From assembly GCF_002213425.1 (NCBI RefSeq), contig NZ_NJGV01000020.1:62001-126000 (forward strand): DNA of 64,000 nucleotides. The letters run 5' to 3'. Under the pieces are notes generated by a model. That model made no database searches. It saw nothing but the letters and a program-made list of their open reading frames with translations, and had not been told where the DNA came from. This document shows, one piece after another, positions 50,034 to 59,494 of the stretch. The position numbers and the translations under genes are program-made. The stretch comes from Herbaspirillum aquaticum (lineage in GTDB: Bacteria > Pseudomonadota > Gammaproteobacteria > Burkholderiales > Burkholderiaceae_D). The number at the start of each line of letters is the position of its first letter. The first letter of the stretch is position 1.

Positions 50034-50510
50034 GTTTGTTTCCTTTGGAAAGTTTGGACGAATGAAGGCACATGCCTGGAAGGCACTTGAAACCAAGAAC
50101 TGAAACCGAAGGAAAGAAAACAGAACGACCGAGGAGGGAACGACAGTCAGGCGGAATTGGAACCAACAAGAATACAACTTGATGCAAGTACAGCGCTTAT
50201 TGTACACCACTTGCCACACAATGCCTGCATCTATTGACAAATGTGTGGTTTTTCCGTTGCCATCACCGCGCAGCCCGCCCTGCTGGCGGGCCACGCGTTG
50301 TCTTGCCAGGCAGCACCAGGGCTGGCCACGCACGCATGCACCCAACTGACCGACAGCCGGCCAATCTACTTGACCGGTTTTTGCCGGTCCCACGTAATTC
50401 CGGTATATTGGCTCGAACAAAAAAGAGGCCGCGTCCCGTTGTGCGCCGTGGTAGGCGGCGCCGGTGGCATCGCGGGTCCTGTTGCAGGTCACCCGGTCGC
50501 AGCGAGCCCA
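50034..50510. other. Cold-shock leader and divergent control region
   Basis: The stretch should hold the reverse-strand csp promoter and leader. A TACAAT (reverse strand, 50199-50204) is a possible -10 about 165 bases upstream of the start, and a plus-strand TTGACA (50234-50239) lies nearby without a matching -10. A long open frame here in phase with the HD-GYP gene is not protein-like. Confidence 0.5.
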
Positions 50511-53438
50511 ATGCCCCTTCCCGAACGCCCTTTGTTTGATCCGTCCGACGACGACGCCAACGTACCTGGCTTGCCGGTACGCTTCGGCATTTCCGGCCTG
50601 GTGATGGCCGGCATGATCCTGCTGGCGGCGGTGCTGGTGTCGGTCGGCTGGTGGGGTGCACGCCAGGTGCTGCTGGACATGGCCGAGCGCTCGGCCGAAG
50701 ACGCCGGCCGCATCATGACCGAGCGGTCACGCCGCATCATCGATCCTGCCGTGGCCACCCTGCGCCAGCTGGCCTTCGATCCCATCACGCAAGCGACCGG
50801 CCTCGATGACCGCCTTGCGCGCATCGCTGCCTTCTCCGTCGACATGGTCGCCAATCCGCTGGTGTCGGCCGTCTATGTGGGCTATCCCAATGGCGACTTC
50901 CTGCTGGTGCGTTCGCTGCGCGGCGCCGAGCAGCGCGACTTCTTCACTGCTCCGGCCAATGCCGCCTTCCTGGTACAAAGCATCCTGCGCGATGGTGCCG
51001 GTGCGCAGCACGGCCAATACCGGTTCTACGACGGCGAACTGAAGCTGCTGTCCCGGCGCGACGAACCGGGCTACCGCTTCGATCCGCGTACCCGCCCCTG
51101 GTATGCCACGGCGGACCGTTCGCTGGTGCCTGCGATTTCTGCGCCCTATGTCTTCTTCACCACGCGCCAGATCGGCATCAGCCTCTCGCAGCGCGCCCGC
51201 AACAGCGATGCCGTGGTGGCCATCGACATGACGCTCGATGACCTCGCGGCCAGCCTGGGCAACCTGCGCCTGACGCCGCACAGCGAACTGGCGCTGGTGG
51301 ACGAGCAGCGCAAGGTCATCGCCTACAGCGACATGGCGCGCGTGCTGGAGCAGGACGGGGAGAGCTTCCGCTTCCGCAGCCTGGATGAGCTGGATGTGCC
51401 GAGCCTGTCGCAATTGTCCGAGCGTGCGCGCACCGGCGAATCGAGCGCGCTCTACAGCGTGGACGGGCGCGAATGGCTGGGCTTGTCCCTGCCCTTCAAC
51501 GTCATCGACGGCCATGCCCTCAAGCTCCTCATCGCCGCGCCTGGCGACGAACTGCTGGGCCAGCTCGACCGCAACCGCAAGACCATGGTGCTGGTGGCCT
51601 TGTTGCTGGTGCTGGCCTTCCTGCCGCTGGGCTGGTGGGCCGGGCGCGCCATCGGTCGCAGCATGGAGCGCCTGGCGCTGCAGGCCGGCCGCATGTCGCG
51701 CTTTGATTTCCGCACCCAGCGCCGGGGCCGCAGCACGCTGCGCGAAGTCAACATGCTCACCGACATGGTCGATCATGTCAGCCTGACGGTGGAAGCCTTC
51801 CTCGACATCAGCGCCATCCTGAGTACCGAAACCCATGTCGAGGAAATGCTGCAGCAAGTGCTGGAAAAATTCGTGCAGGCCACGCGCTGCGATGGCGGCG
51901 CGGTCTACCTGTGGCAGCGCGAACAGCGCGTGATGCAGCGCGCGGCGGCTTACGGCCAGCAGTGCGGCCTGGCCGACACCATGCCCTATGACGAACAGGG
52001 CAGCACCACCGATGCCGCGCGCGATACCGAAGACGGCCGCCTGCGCGTGGAACTGGACCTGCGCGGGCGCAACGGTTCGCTGGAGGGTGTGCTGGTGCTG
52101 ATGCATGCGCATGACAGCGCGCACGAGGATCCACGCTTCCTCGCCTTTGCACGGCGGCTCTCGGGCATGCTGGCCGTGGCCATCGAAACGCGCCAGCTGA
52201 TCGCCGCGCAGAAGGCGCTGCTGGAATCCCTGATCCGGTTGATGGCCGACGCCATCGATGCCAAGAGTCCTTATACCGGCGGCCATTGCGAGCGCGTACC
52301 GCACCTGGCCATCATGCTGGTGGAAAGCCTGGCGCAGGAGCGCGCGGGGCCCTATGCGGACTTCACCCTGAACGAAGACGAGCGCTATGCCTTCCAATTG
52401 GCCGCGCTGCTGCATGACTGCGGCAAGGTCACCAGCCCCGAGCACATCGTCGACAAGGCCACCAAGCTCGAAGTGATCCATAACCGCATCCATGAAGTAC
52501 GCATGCGCTTTGAAGTGCTGTGGCGCGACGCCGAACTGGAGCTGCTGCGTGACTTGCACATCAGCTTGCCGCCTGAGCAGGCGGAGCACCTGCGTGCCCG
52601 CCTGGAAGCCCGCCGCCACCAGCTGCGTGAGGACTTCGCATTCGTTGCACAATGCAATGTCGGTGGCGAAGCGATGTCGGACGAAGCCATCGCCCGCCTG
52701 CGCCAGATCGCCACGCAGACCTGGCAGCGTCACTTCGATGACAGCCTGGGCCTGGCCGATGAAGAAAGCCGGCGCCTGCAGGCTGCCCGTGCCGGGGAGC
52801 CCGACATGACGCTGCCGCACACCGAACAGTTGCTGGCCGACCGCCCGGAACACAAGGTCGCCTGGGACGATGAGCATCGCCCTGCGGTCGAACGCGGGGA
52901 CCCGCGCAATGTGCTGGGCTTCGACATGCAGTTGCCGCAATACCGGCAGAACATGGGGGAGCTGCACAACCTGACCGTGCGGCGCGGCACGCTGACCGAG
53001 GAAGACCGCTTCGCCATCAACAATCACATCGTGCAAACCCTGGTGATGTTGAAGCGACTGCCGTGGCCGGAGTCGCTCAAGAGCGTGCCCGACACCGCCG
53101 CCAATCACCACGAGAAAATGGATGGCACCGGCTATCCGCGCCGCCTGCGCGCATCGGAGCTGCCCGTGCAGGACAGGGTGATGGCTCTGGCCGATGTGTT
53201 CGAGGCGCTCACCGCAGCAGACCGGCCGTACAAGCCGGCCAAGACCTTGTCGGAATCACTGCGCATCATGGCCAGGATGTGCCGCGAGCAGCACCTGGAT
53301 ACCGAACTGTTCCGCTACTTCCTGCGCAGTGGCTTGTGGCGGACTTATGCGGACGAACTGCTGCGGCCGGCGCAGCGCGATGAGGTGGACACTGTGGCGA
53401 TTGAAGCGTTGCTGGACGACAGGCCGCAGACGGCATGA
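50511..53438 (+). CDS. Membrane Cache-HAMP-GAF-HD-GYP phosphodiesterase-type protein (975 aa)
   Basis: A membrane helix (about 28-50) leads a long extracytoplasmic sensor (about 55-360, Cache-like), then a second helix (about 362-385), HAMP, GAF (about 430-560) and an HD-GYP domain. HD-GYP enzymes degrade c-di-GMP. The metal site begins [10 protein letters not shown] at residue 635 and the GYP end is [15 protein letters not shown] near 866, so both motifs are present. They lie 230 residues apart instead of about 60, because of an inserted, mostly helical segment of some 160 residues. The start MPLPERPLF was chosen over an upstream Arg/Ala-rich frame. Confidence 0.9.
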   Translation: MPLPERPLFDPSDDDANVPGLPVRFGISGLVMAGMILLAAVLVSVGWWGARQVLLDMAERSAEDAGRIMTERSRRIIDPAVATLRQLAFDPITQATGLDDRLARIAAFSVDMVANPLVSAVYVGYPNGDFLLVRSLRGAEQRDFFTAPANAAFLVQSILRDGAGAQHGQYRFYDGELKLLSRRDEPGYRFDPRTRPWYATADRSLVPAISAPYVFFTTRQIGISLSQRARNSDAVVAIDMTLDDLAASLGNLRLTPHSELALVDEQRKVIAYSDMARVLEQDGESFRFRSLDELDVPSLSQLSERARTGESSALYSVDGREWLGLSLPFNVIDGHALKLLIAAPGDELLGQLDRNRKTMVLVALLLVLAFLPLGWWAGRAIGRSMERLALQAGRMSRFDFRTQRRGRSTLREVNMLTDMVDHVSLTVEAFLDISAILSTETHVEEMLQQVLEKFVQATRCDGGAVYLWQREQRVMQRAAAYGQQCGLADTMPYDEQGSTTDAARDTEDGRLRVELDLRGRNGSLEGVLVLMHAHDSAHEDPRFLAFARRLSGMLAVAIETRQLIAAQKALLESLIRLMADAIDAKSPYTGGHCERVPHLAIMLVESLAQERAGPYADFTLNEDERYAFQLAALLHDCGKVTSPEHIVDKATKLEVIHNRIHEVRMRFEVLWRDAELELLRDLHISLPPEQAEHLRARLEARRHQLREDFAFVAQCNVGGEAMSDEAIARLRQIATQTWQRHFDDSLGLADEESRRLQAARAGEPDMTLPHTEQLLADRPEHKVAWDDEHRPAVERGDPRNVLGFDMQLPQYRQNMGELHNLTVRRGTLTEEDRFAINNHIVQTLVMLKRLPWPESLKSVPDTAANHHEKMDGTGYPRRLRASELPVQDRVMALADVFEALTAADRPYKPAKTLSESLRIMARMCREQHLDTELFRYFLRSGLWRTYADELLRPAQRDEVDTVAIEALLDDRPQTA

Positions 53439-53472
53439 AGACATTCAAGAAGGCTGCAGCCTCGGGAAGAAC

Positions 53473-54270
53473 TCACAACCACAAATGACTGGCCCCCATG
53501 GGTTCACCGGCCAGTTCGGCCACCACAGACGCCAGGCGCAGGGTGCTGTCCTGGTCGAAGCCCTTCAAACGCACCATCCGGAATCCCAGGGCCATGCTGT
53601 ATTGCCAGTCCAGTTCCAGGATACGATAGCTGCGACCGGATCGTTCGTCCTGCCATTGCACTGCAGGGTCTTCCCAGGAAGCGCTAAGAAAATCGACATG
53701 CGAACCAAAGGGGTGCATCTCCTTCAACGGCTCCTTGCTGCCCGGCACTCGGGGGATTTCCAGGTTCTCACCCACACGCACCATGGGATTGACACCATCG
53801 CAGGCTTCCAGGCACAGGCTGAATCTGTGCCTCTCGCGTTTGTACTCGGACATGCAGTCGGCACTCAGCAGCGCCAGTGTCGCCGGACCGAAGCTATACA
53901 TGGGACTAGACCATGTGACTGCTTTTTCCTCGTACGGGTCTTTGATAACGATGCCATGCTCGGCCAGCAGCGCCACGGTCTCGGCCATAGTCAGATCATC
54001 AGGCGCAGGGAAATCTGCAGGCAGGTCGCCCGATTCCACATAGCAACGCAAGACATCGCCCGTGGTGCGAATATTCTCCTTCCATTGAAATCCGCAGTCG
54101 AGTGCTCTGCATAAAAGATGAAGCAATTCCTGCAGCGCAGGACCGGGCACGCCCTCGCCGCGCGGCGGAATGATGAAGCCCTGCGCGAGCAGCATATGCT
54201 CCAACGCAGGCCAGTCTGGCTGCGCCAGATGCGCCTGCAGCGGGAAGATATAATCTTCGTGCAACGACAT
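53473..54270 (-). CDS. Hypothetical protein (265 aa)
   Basis: The start MSLHEDYIFPLQAHLAQPDW follows AAAGGAGACC; a longer frame across the AlaX leader is a shadow. The sequence is soluble and polar, with an N-terminal helical region (HMLLAQGFIIPPRGEGVPGP, LQELLHLLCRALDCGFQWKE) and a mixed C-terminal domain (SYRILELDWQYSMALGFRMV). I recognise no family. The gene is divergent from the AlaX-like gene. Confidence 0.7.
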   Translation of the reverse strand: MSLHEDYIFPLQAHLAQPDWPALEHMLLAQGFIIPPRGEGVPGPALQELLHLLCRALDCGFQWKENIRTTGDVLRCYVESGDLPADFPAPDDLTMAETVALLAEHGIVIKDPYEEKAVTWSSPMYSFGPATLALLSADCMSEYKRERHRFSLCLEACDGVNPMVRVGENLEIPRVPGSKEPLKEMHPFGSHVDFLSASWEDPAVQWQDERSGRSYRILELDWQYSMALGFRMVRLKGFDQDSTLRLASVVAELAGEPMGASHLWL

Positions 54271-54423
54271 GGGGAGGTCTCCTTTGTTAGGCTGTCCGAG
54301 GATGCAACAGCCTGTAGACTGGGGACCGCGCGCCGGGTTCAGCGGAGGGGACCTTACCGACGTCGCATCTCCACAAATTATTTCGCTTCGTCCTGTCCTG
54401 TTTTCTCCTGTTATCGGCACATC

Positions 54424-55068
54424 ATGACGCACAAAAATTTCTGGTCCGCGCCCTACCAGACCGAACTCGACACCATCATCACCGCCGTCGACGGCGACCA
54501 GGTGCAGGTGGCACAGACCATCTTCTTCGCTTTCTCCGGCGGCCAGGAGAGCGACGCCGGCACACTCGGTGGTCATCCCGTTCTGCAGGCGGAGAAGCGC
54601 GACCAGACCATCGTCTACACGCTACCCGCAGGGCATGGCCTGCAGGTTGGTGATGCCGTCCACCTGCAGATCGACTGGGCCCGCCGCTATCGCCTGATGC
54701 GCCTGCACTTCGCCGCCGAGATGGTATTGCAGCTGGTCTACCAGATGCGGCCGGGGATCGAACGCATCGGCGCACATATCGCCATCGACAAGGCGCGCGT
54801 GGACTTCGCCAGCGACACCAGCCTGGCGCCCCTCTTCCCGGCCATCGAAGCAGCGGCGCAGGAGCTGGTGGCTGCGGGCTTGCCTATCGTCACCGCGTTC
54901 AGCGATGAGGCCGCCGGGCGGCGTTATTGGGAAGTGGAAGGATTTGCGCGCATGGCCTGCGGCGGTACGCACCCTCGCACGACGGCCGAGGTGGGAGCGC
55001 TGCGGCTCAAACGCAAGAACACGGGACGCGGCAAGGAGCGCATCGAGATCCTGCTTGATGCGCCCTGA
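54424..55068 (+). CDS. Alanyl-tRNA editing protein, AlaX-like (214 aa)
   Basis: The protein has the free-standing editing domain layout of AlaRS/AlaX, which deacylates mischarged Ser- or Gly-tRNA(Ala). It shows FFAFSGGQESDAGTLGGHPV, LMRLHFAAEMVLQLVYQMRP and the C-terminal metal pair CGGTHPRTTAEVG. The first metal motif, normally HxxxH, reads HFAAE, so one His is replaced by Glu; Cys and His of CGGTH remain. The start is MTHKNFWSAP; the longer frame is a shadow. It is transcribed divergently from the hypothetical gene. Confidence 0.88.
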   Translation: MTHKNFWSAPYQTELDTIITAVDGDQVQVAQTIFFAFSGGQESDAGTLGGHPVLQAEKRDQTIVYTLPAGHGLQVGDAVHLQIDWARRYRLMRLHFAAEMVLQLVYQMRPGIERIGAHIAIDKARVDFASDTSLAPLFPAIEAAAQELVAAGLPIVTAFSDEAAGRRYWEVEGFARMACGGTHPRTTAEVGALRLKRKNTGRGKERIEILLDAP

Positions 55069-55103
55069 ACCTTGCCTGCAATGCGATGACCTGAATCCCT
55101 AGC

Positions 55104-56207
55104 TCAGGTCTTGTAGTCGTACTTCATCTGCTGCGCGATGAGGATGTCCTTGCTGGTGCGTTCGCACAGGGTCACGTAATCGGTGAGCGGCTGGGGCGGA
55201 GGCATGCCTTCCTCGATCAGGCGCGCATTGTCGAACAGCACTTCTTCCGCCGCAAAATAGCCATACGCACGGATCGCCTTCAAGACGATGCGCTTGTTGC
55301 AGGGACCGATGAGGTCCTTGAAGCGGTCCTGCATCTGCAGGAAGCTTTCGTAATGGGTCTGGCGATAACGGGACATCGGGCGCTCACCGCTACCCACGCT
55401 GATGGCTTCATCGATCTGGCCGAACGTGCAGGAATGGCTCGGGCCGGAAGAGATGTTGTAGGCCGAGTATTTGAGCGTCGATTTATCCAGCAGCAGGTGC
55501 AATGCCTCGGCGCAATAGTCCACCGGAATCACGTCGATCTTCTGATCCAGTTCGCAGGGGAAAGCCTGCAGGGCGCGCGCCAGGCGGAATACCCAGTAGA
55601 TGCTGCCGGAGGCGGCACATCCCAGCTCGGTATGGCCGACCACGATGGAGGGGCGCGCCACGACCAGCGGCAGCTCCGGCAATTCGGTGCGCAGGCGCTG
55701 TTCGGCCTCGTACTTGCTGGCGGTGTAATCGAGGTAGTGCTCGACATCATCACCGGGGGAATAATCTTCCGACACCGGGCGTGGCGCATTGCGGCCGCAC
55801 GACATGCCGGTGCCGATCTGGATGAAGCGGCGCAGCTTGCGCCCGCGACAGAGGCCGTGCGCCATGGCAAGCACGCCATCGACGTTGGTGGGGAAGATGG
55901 AGCGATGGGTGCCGAAAGAAGCCAGGGCGGCCGAGTTCACCACATCGTTGACCTGCAGCAAGCGTGGATCATCGATCCAGCGCTCCACACCGGTGAGGTC
56001 GCCGCAGATGATCTGGTCCGGCGAGAGGCGCGCCAGGTCCTGCTCGCTCACGCCGTGCAGGCGCAGGTTGGACGCCAGGCGCGTGCGGCCCTCGTCGCGA
56101 TTGGCCGAACGCACCAGGAACAGCGAGCGCTCCCAGCGCGGCGTATTGATGAGACGAGCGGCCAGCGCTCCCCCGATGAATCCGGTACTGCCGGTGAGCA
56201 ACAACAT
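55104..56207 (-). CDS. NAD(P)-binding SDR protein, thioester-reductase-like (367 aa)
   Basis: The start MLLLTGSTGFIGGALAARLI opens with the glycine-rich nucleotide motif. The active-site region is DYTASKYEAEQRLRTELPEL (YxxxK) and the extended-SDR core is VNSAALASFGTHRSIFPTNV. This is the male-sterility/thioester-reductase type (NAD_binding_4) that reduces fatty acyl or carrier-bound thioesters, or a related epimerase. In-frame ATGs upstream (MPVFAPNSL) are possible starts. Two CAGTCC-N4-GGACTG operators lie in the gap to the divergent membrane protein gene. Confidence 0.82.
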   Translation of the reverse strand: MLLLTGSTGFIGGALAARLINTPRWERSLFLVRSANRDEGRTRLASNLRLHGVSEQDLARLSPDQIICGDLTGVERWIDDPRLLQVNDVVNSAALASFGTHRSIFPTNVDGVLAMAHGLCRGRKLRRFIQIGTGMSCGRNAPRPVSEDYSPGDDVEHYLDYTASKYEAEQRLRTELPELPLVVARPSIVVGHTELGCAASGSIYWVFRLARALQAFPCELDQKIDVIPVDYCAEALHLLLDKSTLKYSAYNISSGPSHSCTFGQIDEAISVGSGERPMSRYRQTHYESFLQMQDRFKDLIGPCNKRIVLKAIRAYGYFAAEEVLFDNARLIEEGMPPPQPLTDYVTLCERTSKDILIAQQMKYDYKT

Positions 56208-56348
56208 AGACGATGAGAGTTCCAAAGAATTCGGAGCGAAAACCGGCATGCCCCCATGCCGACCGGTATCGATGAGGCGGAGAGCCTCAGCCCATTCCAT
56301 AAAAAAATGGGGCAAAAAATTATAAGTGAGGCGTGCGTGGAATTGAAG

Positions 56349-56364
56349 CAGTCCATATGGACTG
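56349..56364. promoter_or_regulatory. Operator candidate CAGTCC-ATAT-GGACTG (perfect palindrome)
   Basis: A perfect 16-base palindrome. Another site with the same half-sites lies 72 bases to the right, in the divergent region of the SDR and membrane protein genes. Confidence 0.6.
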
Positions 56365-56420
56365 GGCCCACGCAACGTCCGTTGGCCGCGGCCGGTAATT
56401 TACATCTTGCAGCGGCATTT

Positions 56421-56436
56421 CAGTCCAATCGGACTG
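56421..56436. promoter_or_regulatory. Operator candidate CAGTCC-AATC-GGACTG
   Basis: It shares both 6-base half-sites and the 4-base spacer length with the site at 56349. The spacing of 72 bases, near seven helical turns, allows cooperative binding on one DNA face. Confidence 0.6.
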
Positions 56437-56534
56437 GTTTCATTTGGGGATGCGCGCATTAGAATTTGGCCAATGCCTGTCTTGACTTCCCTGCCTGCAT
56501 TTTCTGCCGCGATGTGGCGACGAGGAGCCTCTCC

Positions 56535-57254
56535 ATGCCGCTGGTGCCCGCCCTTTTCCTTCCCAGGTCGTCTGCCATGAGCGAGCACGCCCATTTGCTA
56601 CCTATCCACCGGGGTGTGCGGCTAGGGATGGCGGCCTGCCTGGCCGCAGCTGGCTTCAGCTTGCTGGCCATCACGTTGATGGCGCGTTCGCTGCCGACCT
56701 ATGCCGCCTGCACGTCGGTGTTGACGGCGCTGCTGTGCGGCGGCTGCTTTGCGCACCTGCTGCTACGCGAGCGGCGCGGCCTGCCCGAGTCGCCACGTAA
56801 ATCGGCGATGCTGGCGACATTGATCGTCTGCGTTTTCCTGGCGGGCCTGTCGGATGCGGGACTGGCCAAGGATCAAGGTGTGGATTCGCTGTCGATGGCG
56901 ATGAGCGCCTTGCGCCATGGGGTGTTGCCGCTGGGTATATTTACTTACTGGCTGGTGTTCTGCGGACCCGTGATGCTGGTCTGGCGCACCGTGCTGCCCT
57001 TTGGACCGATGCTGGGGTGGCTGGGCTTTGCGGTGATGCAATCGACCCAGGCGCGGCAGCTGCGGTTTCCCTGGCGCGCGCCGGGCTGGCCAACGTGGAG
57101 CGACGCGGCGATGCTGGCGGGCTTGATGGTGGTGCTGTTTGCGGTGGGACTGCTGGTGTTGAAGGTGGTCAAGGCTTGCCTGGTGGATGCGGGCAGGCGG
57201 TCGCGGGCGTTTGGGGATTGGGATGAGGCAAAGGCATCTCGGTCGCTGCGTTGA
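56535..57254 (+). CDS. Membrane protein of unknown function (239 aa)
   Basis: The ATG used follows a GAGGAG site. The product has five to six hydrophobic helices (about 37-57, 61-83, 94-114, 140-162 and near the C-terminus) and a polar, basic tail. No family is recognised. It is divergent from the SDR gene with the twin operators between them, so the two are probably co-regulated. Confidence 0.75.
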   Translation: MPLVPALFLPRSSAMSEHAHLLPIHRGVRLGMAACLAAAGFSLLAITLMARSLPTYAACTSVLTALLCGGCFAHLLLRERRGLPESPRKSAMLATLIVCVFLAGLSDAGLAKDQGVDSLSMAMSALRHGVLPLGIFTYWLVFCGPVMLVWRTVLPFGPMLGWLGFAVMQSTQARQLRFPWRAPGWPTWSDAAMLAGLMVVLFAVGLLVLKVVKACLVDAGRRSRAFGDWDEAKASRSLR

Positions 57255-57440
57255 ACGCGGACGGTGATGAGGGCTAGACGGTCGTCGTTCTGTCGCCGCT
57301 AATCAATTCAAGGTGATTGTTTTTTACGCGCCCACTGGGCGCAAACGCAGCGTCTGCATGCGTCGTATAATCAGAGCCGACGTCCTTTCCGTTCTGCCGC
57401 CACATTCCCTTCCCCCTGTCTTCCATCGCCTGGAGTCAAC

Positions 57441-58220
57441 GTGCGTGCGTCTCGTCTTTCGCTTTTCTTCGCTGCGAGCTTTTCGCTTATCTCCTCCCTT
57501 GTTGCCCTGCCCGCTTCTGCGGACGAACTCCGCGTGCTGGCCGCCGGCGCGATTGCGCCCATCGTGCGCACGGTAGCGGCCGATTTCGAACGGCGCAGCG
57601 GAATTCATGTGAAGGTCGACAATGCCACCGGTGGCGTGGTGGACAAACGGGTGCGATCCGGTGAAACGGTCGACGTGGTGGTGGCACCGGAAGGTGTCCT
57701 GCGCGGCTTGGGCAAGGACGGCTACCTGAACCTGACCAGCGAGCGCGCAATTGCGCGCGTGGGGATTGCGGTGGCGGTCAAGCAAGGCGCGCCCTCGCCT
57801 GCCATTGCCACCGTGGCGCAATTCAGGAAAGCGTTGCTGGACGCGCCTTCGGTGGCAATGATCGATCCGAAGGCGGGAGGGTCCAGCGGGATCTATCTGG
57901 AGAGATTGTTTGAACAACTTGGCATCGCAGCGCAGATGCATGCCAAGGAAGTGCTTGTGCCTGGCGGTCTGGTGGCGGAAAAACTGGTGGATGGAAGCGC
58001 CGTGCTGGCACTGCATCAGCAGAGCGAGATCCTGCAGGTCAAGGGTGCAAAGCTGGTGGGGCCGTTGCCGGCGGCCATTCAGAACTACACAGTGTATGTG
58101 GGGGCGGTGGACGCGCGGTCTTCGTCAGGAGCGGCCGGGCGGGCGTTTTTGACGCTGCTGGGCGAAGAGGAGGCGCGCCGGGCGATGGTGGAACATGGCT
58201 TGATGCCTGAGGCCCAGTGA
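57441..58220 (+). CDS. ModA-like periplasmic substrate-binding protein (259 aa)
   Basis: GTG start with TGGAG upstream. A Sec signal peptide (MRASRLSLFFAASFSLISSL, ASA|DEL) leads a type II binding-protein fold: ELRVLAAGAIAPIVRTVAAD, ATGGVVDKRVRSGETVDVVV and MIDPKAGGSSGIYLERLFEQ, as in ModA/molybdate-binding and related SBP_bac_11 proteins. There is no adjacent permease or ATPase, so it may be an orphan receptor. The ligand is unknown. Confidence 0.85.
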   Translation: MRASRLSLFFAASFSLISSLVALPASADELRVLAAGAIAPIVRTVAADFERRSGIHVKVDNATGGVVDKRVRSGETVDVVVAPEGVLRGLGKDGYLNLTSERAIARVGIAVAVKQGAPSPAIATVAQFRKALLDAPSVAMIDPKAGGSSGIYLERLFEQLGIAAQMHAKEVLVPGGLVAEKLVDGSAVLALHQQSEILQVKGAKLVGPLPAAIQNYTVYVGAVDARSSSGAAGRAFLTLLGEEEARRAMVEHGLMPEAQ

Positions 58221-58302
58221 TGACAATATTCAACCGGGTATGTGCAATTTCCCCGGGAGCGGGATATTGCGAACAAACAGACCACAGCAGGAGCCAGGCA
58301 TC

Positions 58303-58470
58303 ATGAGCGAACGTCGCGTCCCTCCCGTCAGTCCGATTCGTGGCATCCAGCCGCTATCGGAGGTCAGCGTCAAGCGGACTTATTTTCGGCAACTGAATCA
58401 ATGGCGCAAGATGTCCGAGAAATATGCAAAAGAGAGGAAAGCGCGGGAGGGCAAGGAGCAAGAAAAATAA
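58303..58470 (+). CDS. Small basic protein of unknown function (55 aa)
   Basis: The ATG follows a CAGGAGCCAGG site. The product (MSERRVPPVSPIRGIQPLSE...) ends in a charged helix RKMSEKYAKERKAREGKEQE. It could be a small nucleic-acid or ribosome-associated protein, but nothing proves it. A real gene is only moderately likely. Confidence 0.45.
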   Translation: MSERRVPPVSPIRGIQPLSEVSVKRTYFRQLNQWRKMSEKYAKERKAREGKEQEK

Positions 58471-58654
58471 GCTGAACCTGAATTCACCTCGGATCAACCG
58501 GCGGCGCCAGCAGCTGAATAGCAAGAGCCGCTGCCGAAGCTCCTCCTGATACCCCAAGGGGCTATTTGCCCGCGCAGTCCAATCCTGCGTTAAGTACGCG
58601 CTCTCACGTGCTCTAATACGTAGAAAATAGCTTCATGTATTAAAGGTGGAAACC

Positions 58655-59260
58655 ATGTCTGAAGAGACTTCGAAAAATAGTCCAATAGCAGAACTTTATC
58701 TTGCATTACGTGGTGACATATTAGTTCTCATAGAAAAAGAAAAAGACTCAGCAGCGCAAATTAGCCAAAGTTATAGACGACATTTAATTCGGGCTGTCGC
58801 AGCATTTATTGAGGCTATGACTTATCAACTTCGCCAAGTTATCCTTCATTGCTTAGAACCGAATGCAAGATCGGAATTATTTTTTGCGCTAAAAGAGCAA
58901 CAGATAGATATAGGAAACAACGGGATCATTCAAAGCAAGAGATTGAGGACAGGTTCAATCGCACTGATTAAATTTTCGTTACGAACGTTTGACGATCTTT
59001 TTGGTACAGACTTGTGCCCAGATTTTGACACAATTTTATTTAGAAACTTAGTTGACACATTCTCGGTAAGAGATCGATTAATGCATCCTAAAACGCTTGA
59101 GGATTTAGCGATTAGTGACGAAGAGTTTAATGCCGCGCTTGATGCATTTTCGCTTATTGAGACTGTGTTTGGAAATACAGTTAGTAAGAGCAATGAAATT
59201 ATCGCCGCAAAGCTCAGAGCCATCATTTTGCAATTAGAGGAAAAAAATAAAAATGGTTAG
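58655..59260 (+). CDS. AT-rich gene with HEPN-type R-x4-H motif (201 aa)
   Basis: The protein is all-helical with an N-terminal block (SQSYRRHLIRAVAAFIEAMT, LRQVILHCLEPNARSELFFA) and later FSVRDRLMHPKTLEDLAISD, which holds RDRLMH, the Rx4H motif of HEPN nucleases and related helical domains. HEPN proteins often serve in toxin-antitoxin or defence systems as RNases, but an activity is not proven here. GC is far below that of its neighbours, and the gene lies immediately 5' of tRNA-Gly, so it looks acquired. The ATG used has AAAGGTGG upstream. Similarity to a family beyond the fold is not recognised. Confidence 0.65.
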   Translation: MSEETSKNSPIAELYLALRGDILVLIEKEKDSAAQISQSYRRHLIRAVAAFIEAMTYQLRQVILHCLEPNARSELFFALKEQQIDIGNNGIIQSKRLRTGSIALIKFSLRTFDDLFGTDLCPDFDTILFRNLVDTFSVRDRLMHPKTLEDLAISDEEFNAALDAFSLIETVFGNTVSKSNEIIAAKLRAIILQLEEKNKNG

Positions 59261-59296
59261 AGCAAATATTAGTAGCACTCCAGCAAATTCCCAACA

Positions 59297-59327
59297 TTGG
59301 AAAAACCACCCAGTTACCCGGTATAAT
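59297..59327 (+). promoter_or_regulatory. Promoter of tRNA-Gly
   Basis: A perfect -10 TATAAT (59322-59327) lies 12 bases before the tRNA, with TTGGAA at 59297 as a weak, widely spaced -35. A C-rich discriminator follows, as in stable-RNA promoters. Confidence 0.5.
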
Positions 59328-59339
59328 CCCCACCCACAC

Positions 59340-59413
59340 GCGGGTGTAGCTCAATGGTAGAGCAGAAGCTTCCCAAGCTTAAGACGAGGGTTCGATCCCC
59401 TTCACCCGCTCCA
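59340..59413 (+). tRNA. tRNA-Gly (anticodon CCC)
   Basis: A full cloverleaf folds: acceptor GCGGGTG/CACCCGC, D-arm GCTC/GAGC, anticodon arm GAAGC-TTCCCAA-GCTTA with anticodon CCC, T-arm GAGGG-TTCGATC-CCCTT. The CCA end is encoded. One non-pair sits at the outer position of the anticodon stem. Confidence 0.95.
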
Positions 59414-59494
59414 GATCGCTTCCCTGCGGCCCTGTTCGCCCGTCCCTGACCGGTGCGACTTTGCGGGCCGCACCTCAATTGCTTCGAGTCATCC

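Noticed and set aside
56466-56534. N-terminal extension of the membrane protein
   Set aside because: An in-frame start exists upstream, but the GAGGAG site lies before the ATG at 56535 and the extra residues are not membrane-protein-like.
59340-59413. Direct repeat of the tRNA 3' end marking an integrated island
   Set aside because: No second copy of the tRNA 3' end was seen nearby, and the AT-rich gene lies on the 5' side of the tRNA, the wrong side for standard tRNA integration.
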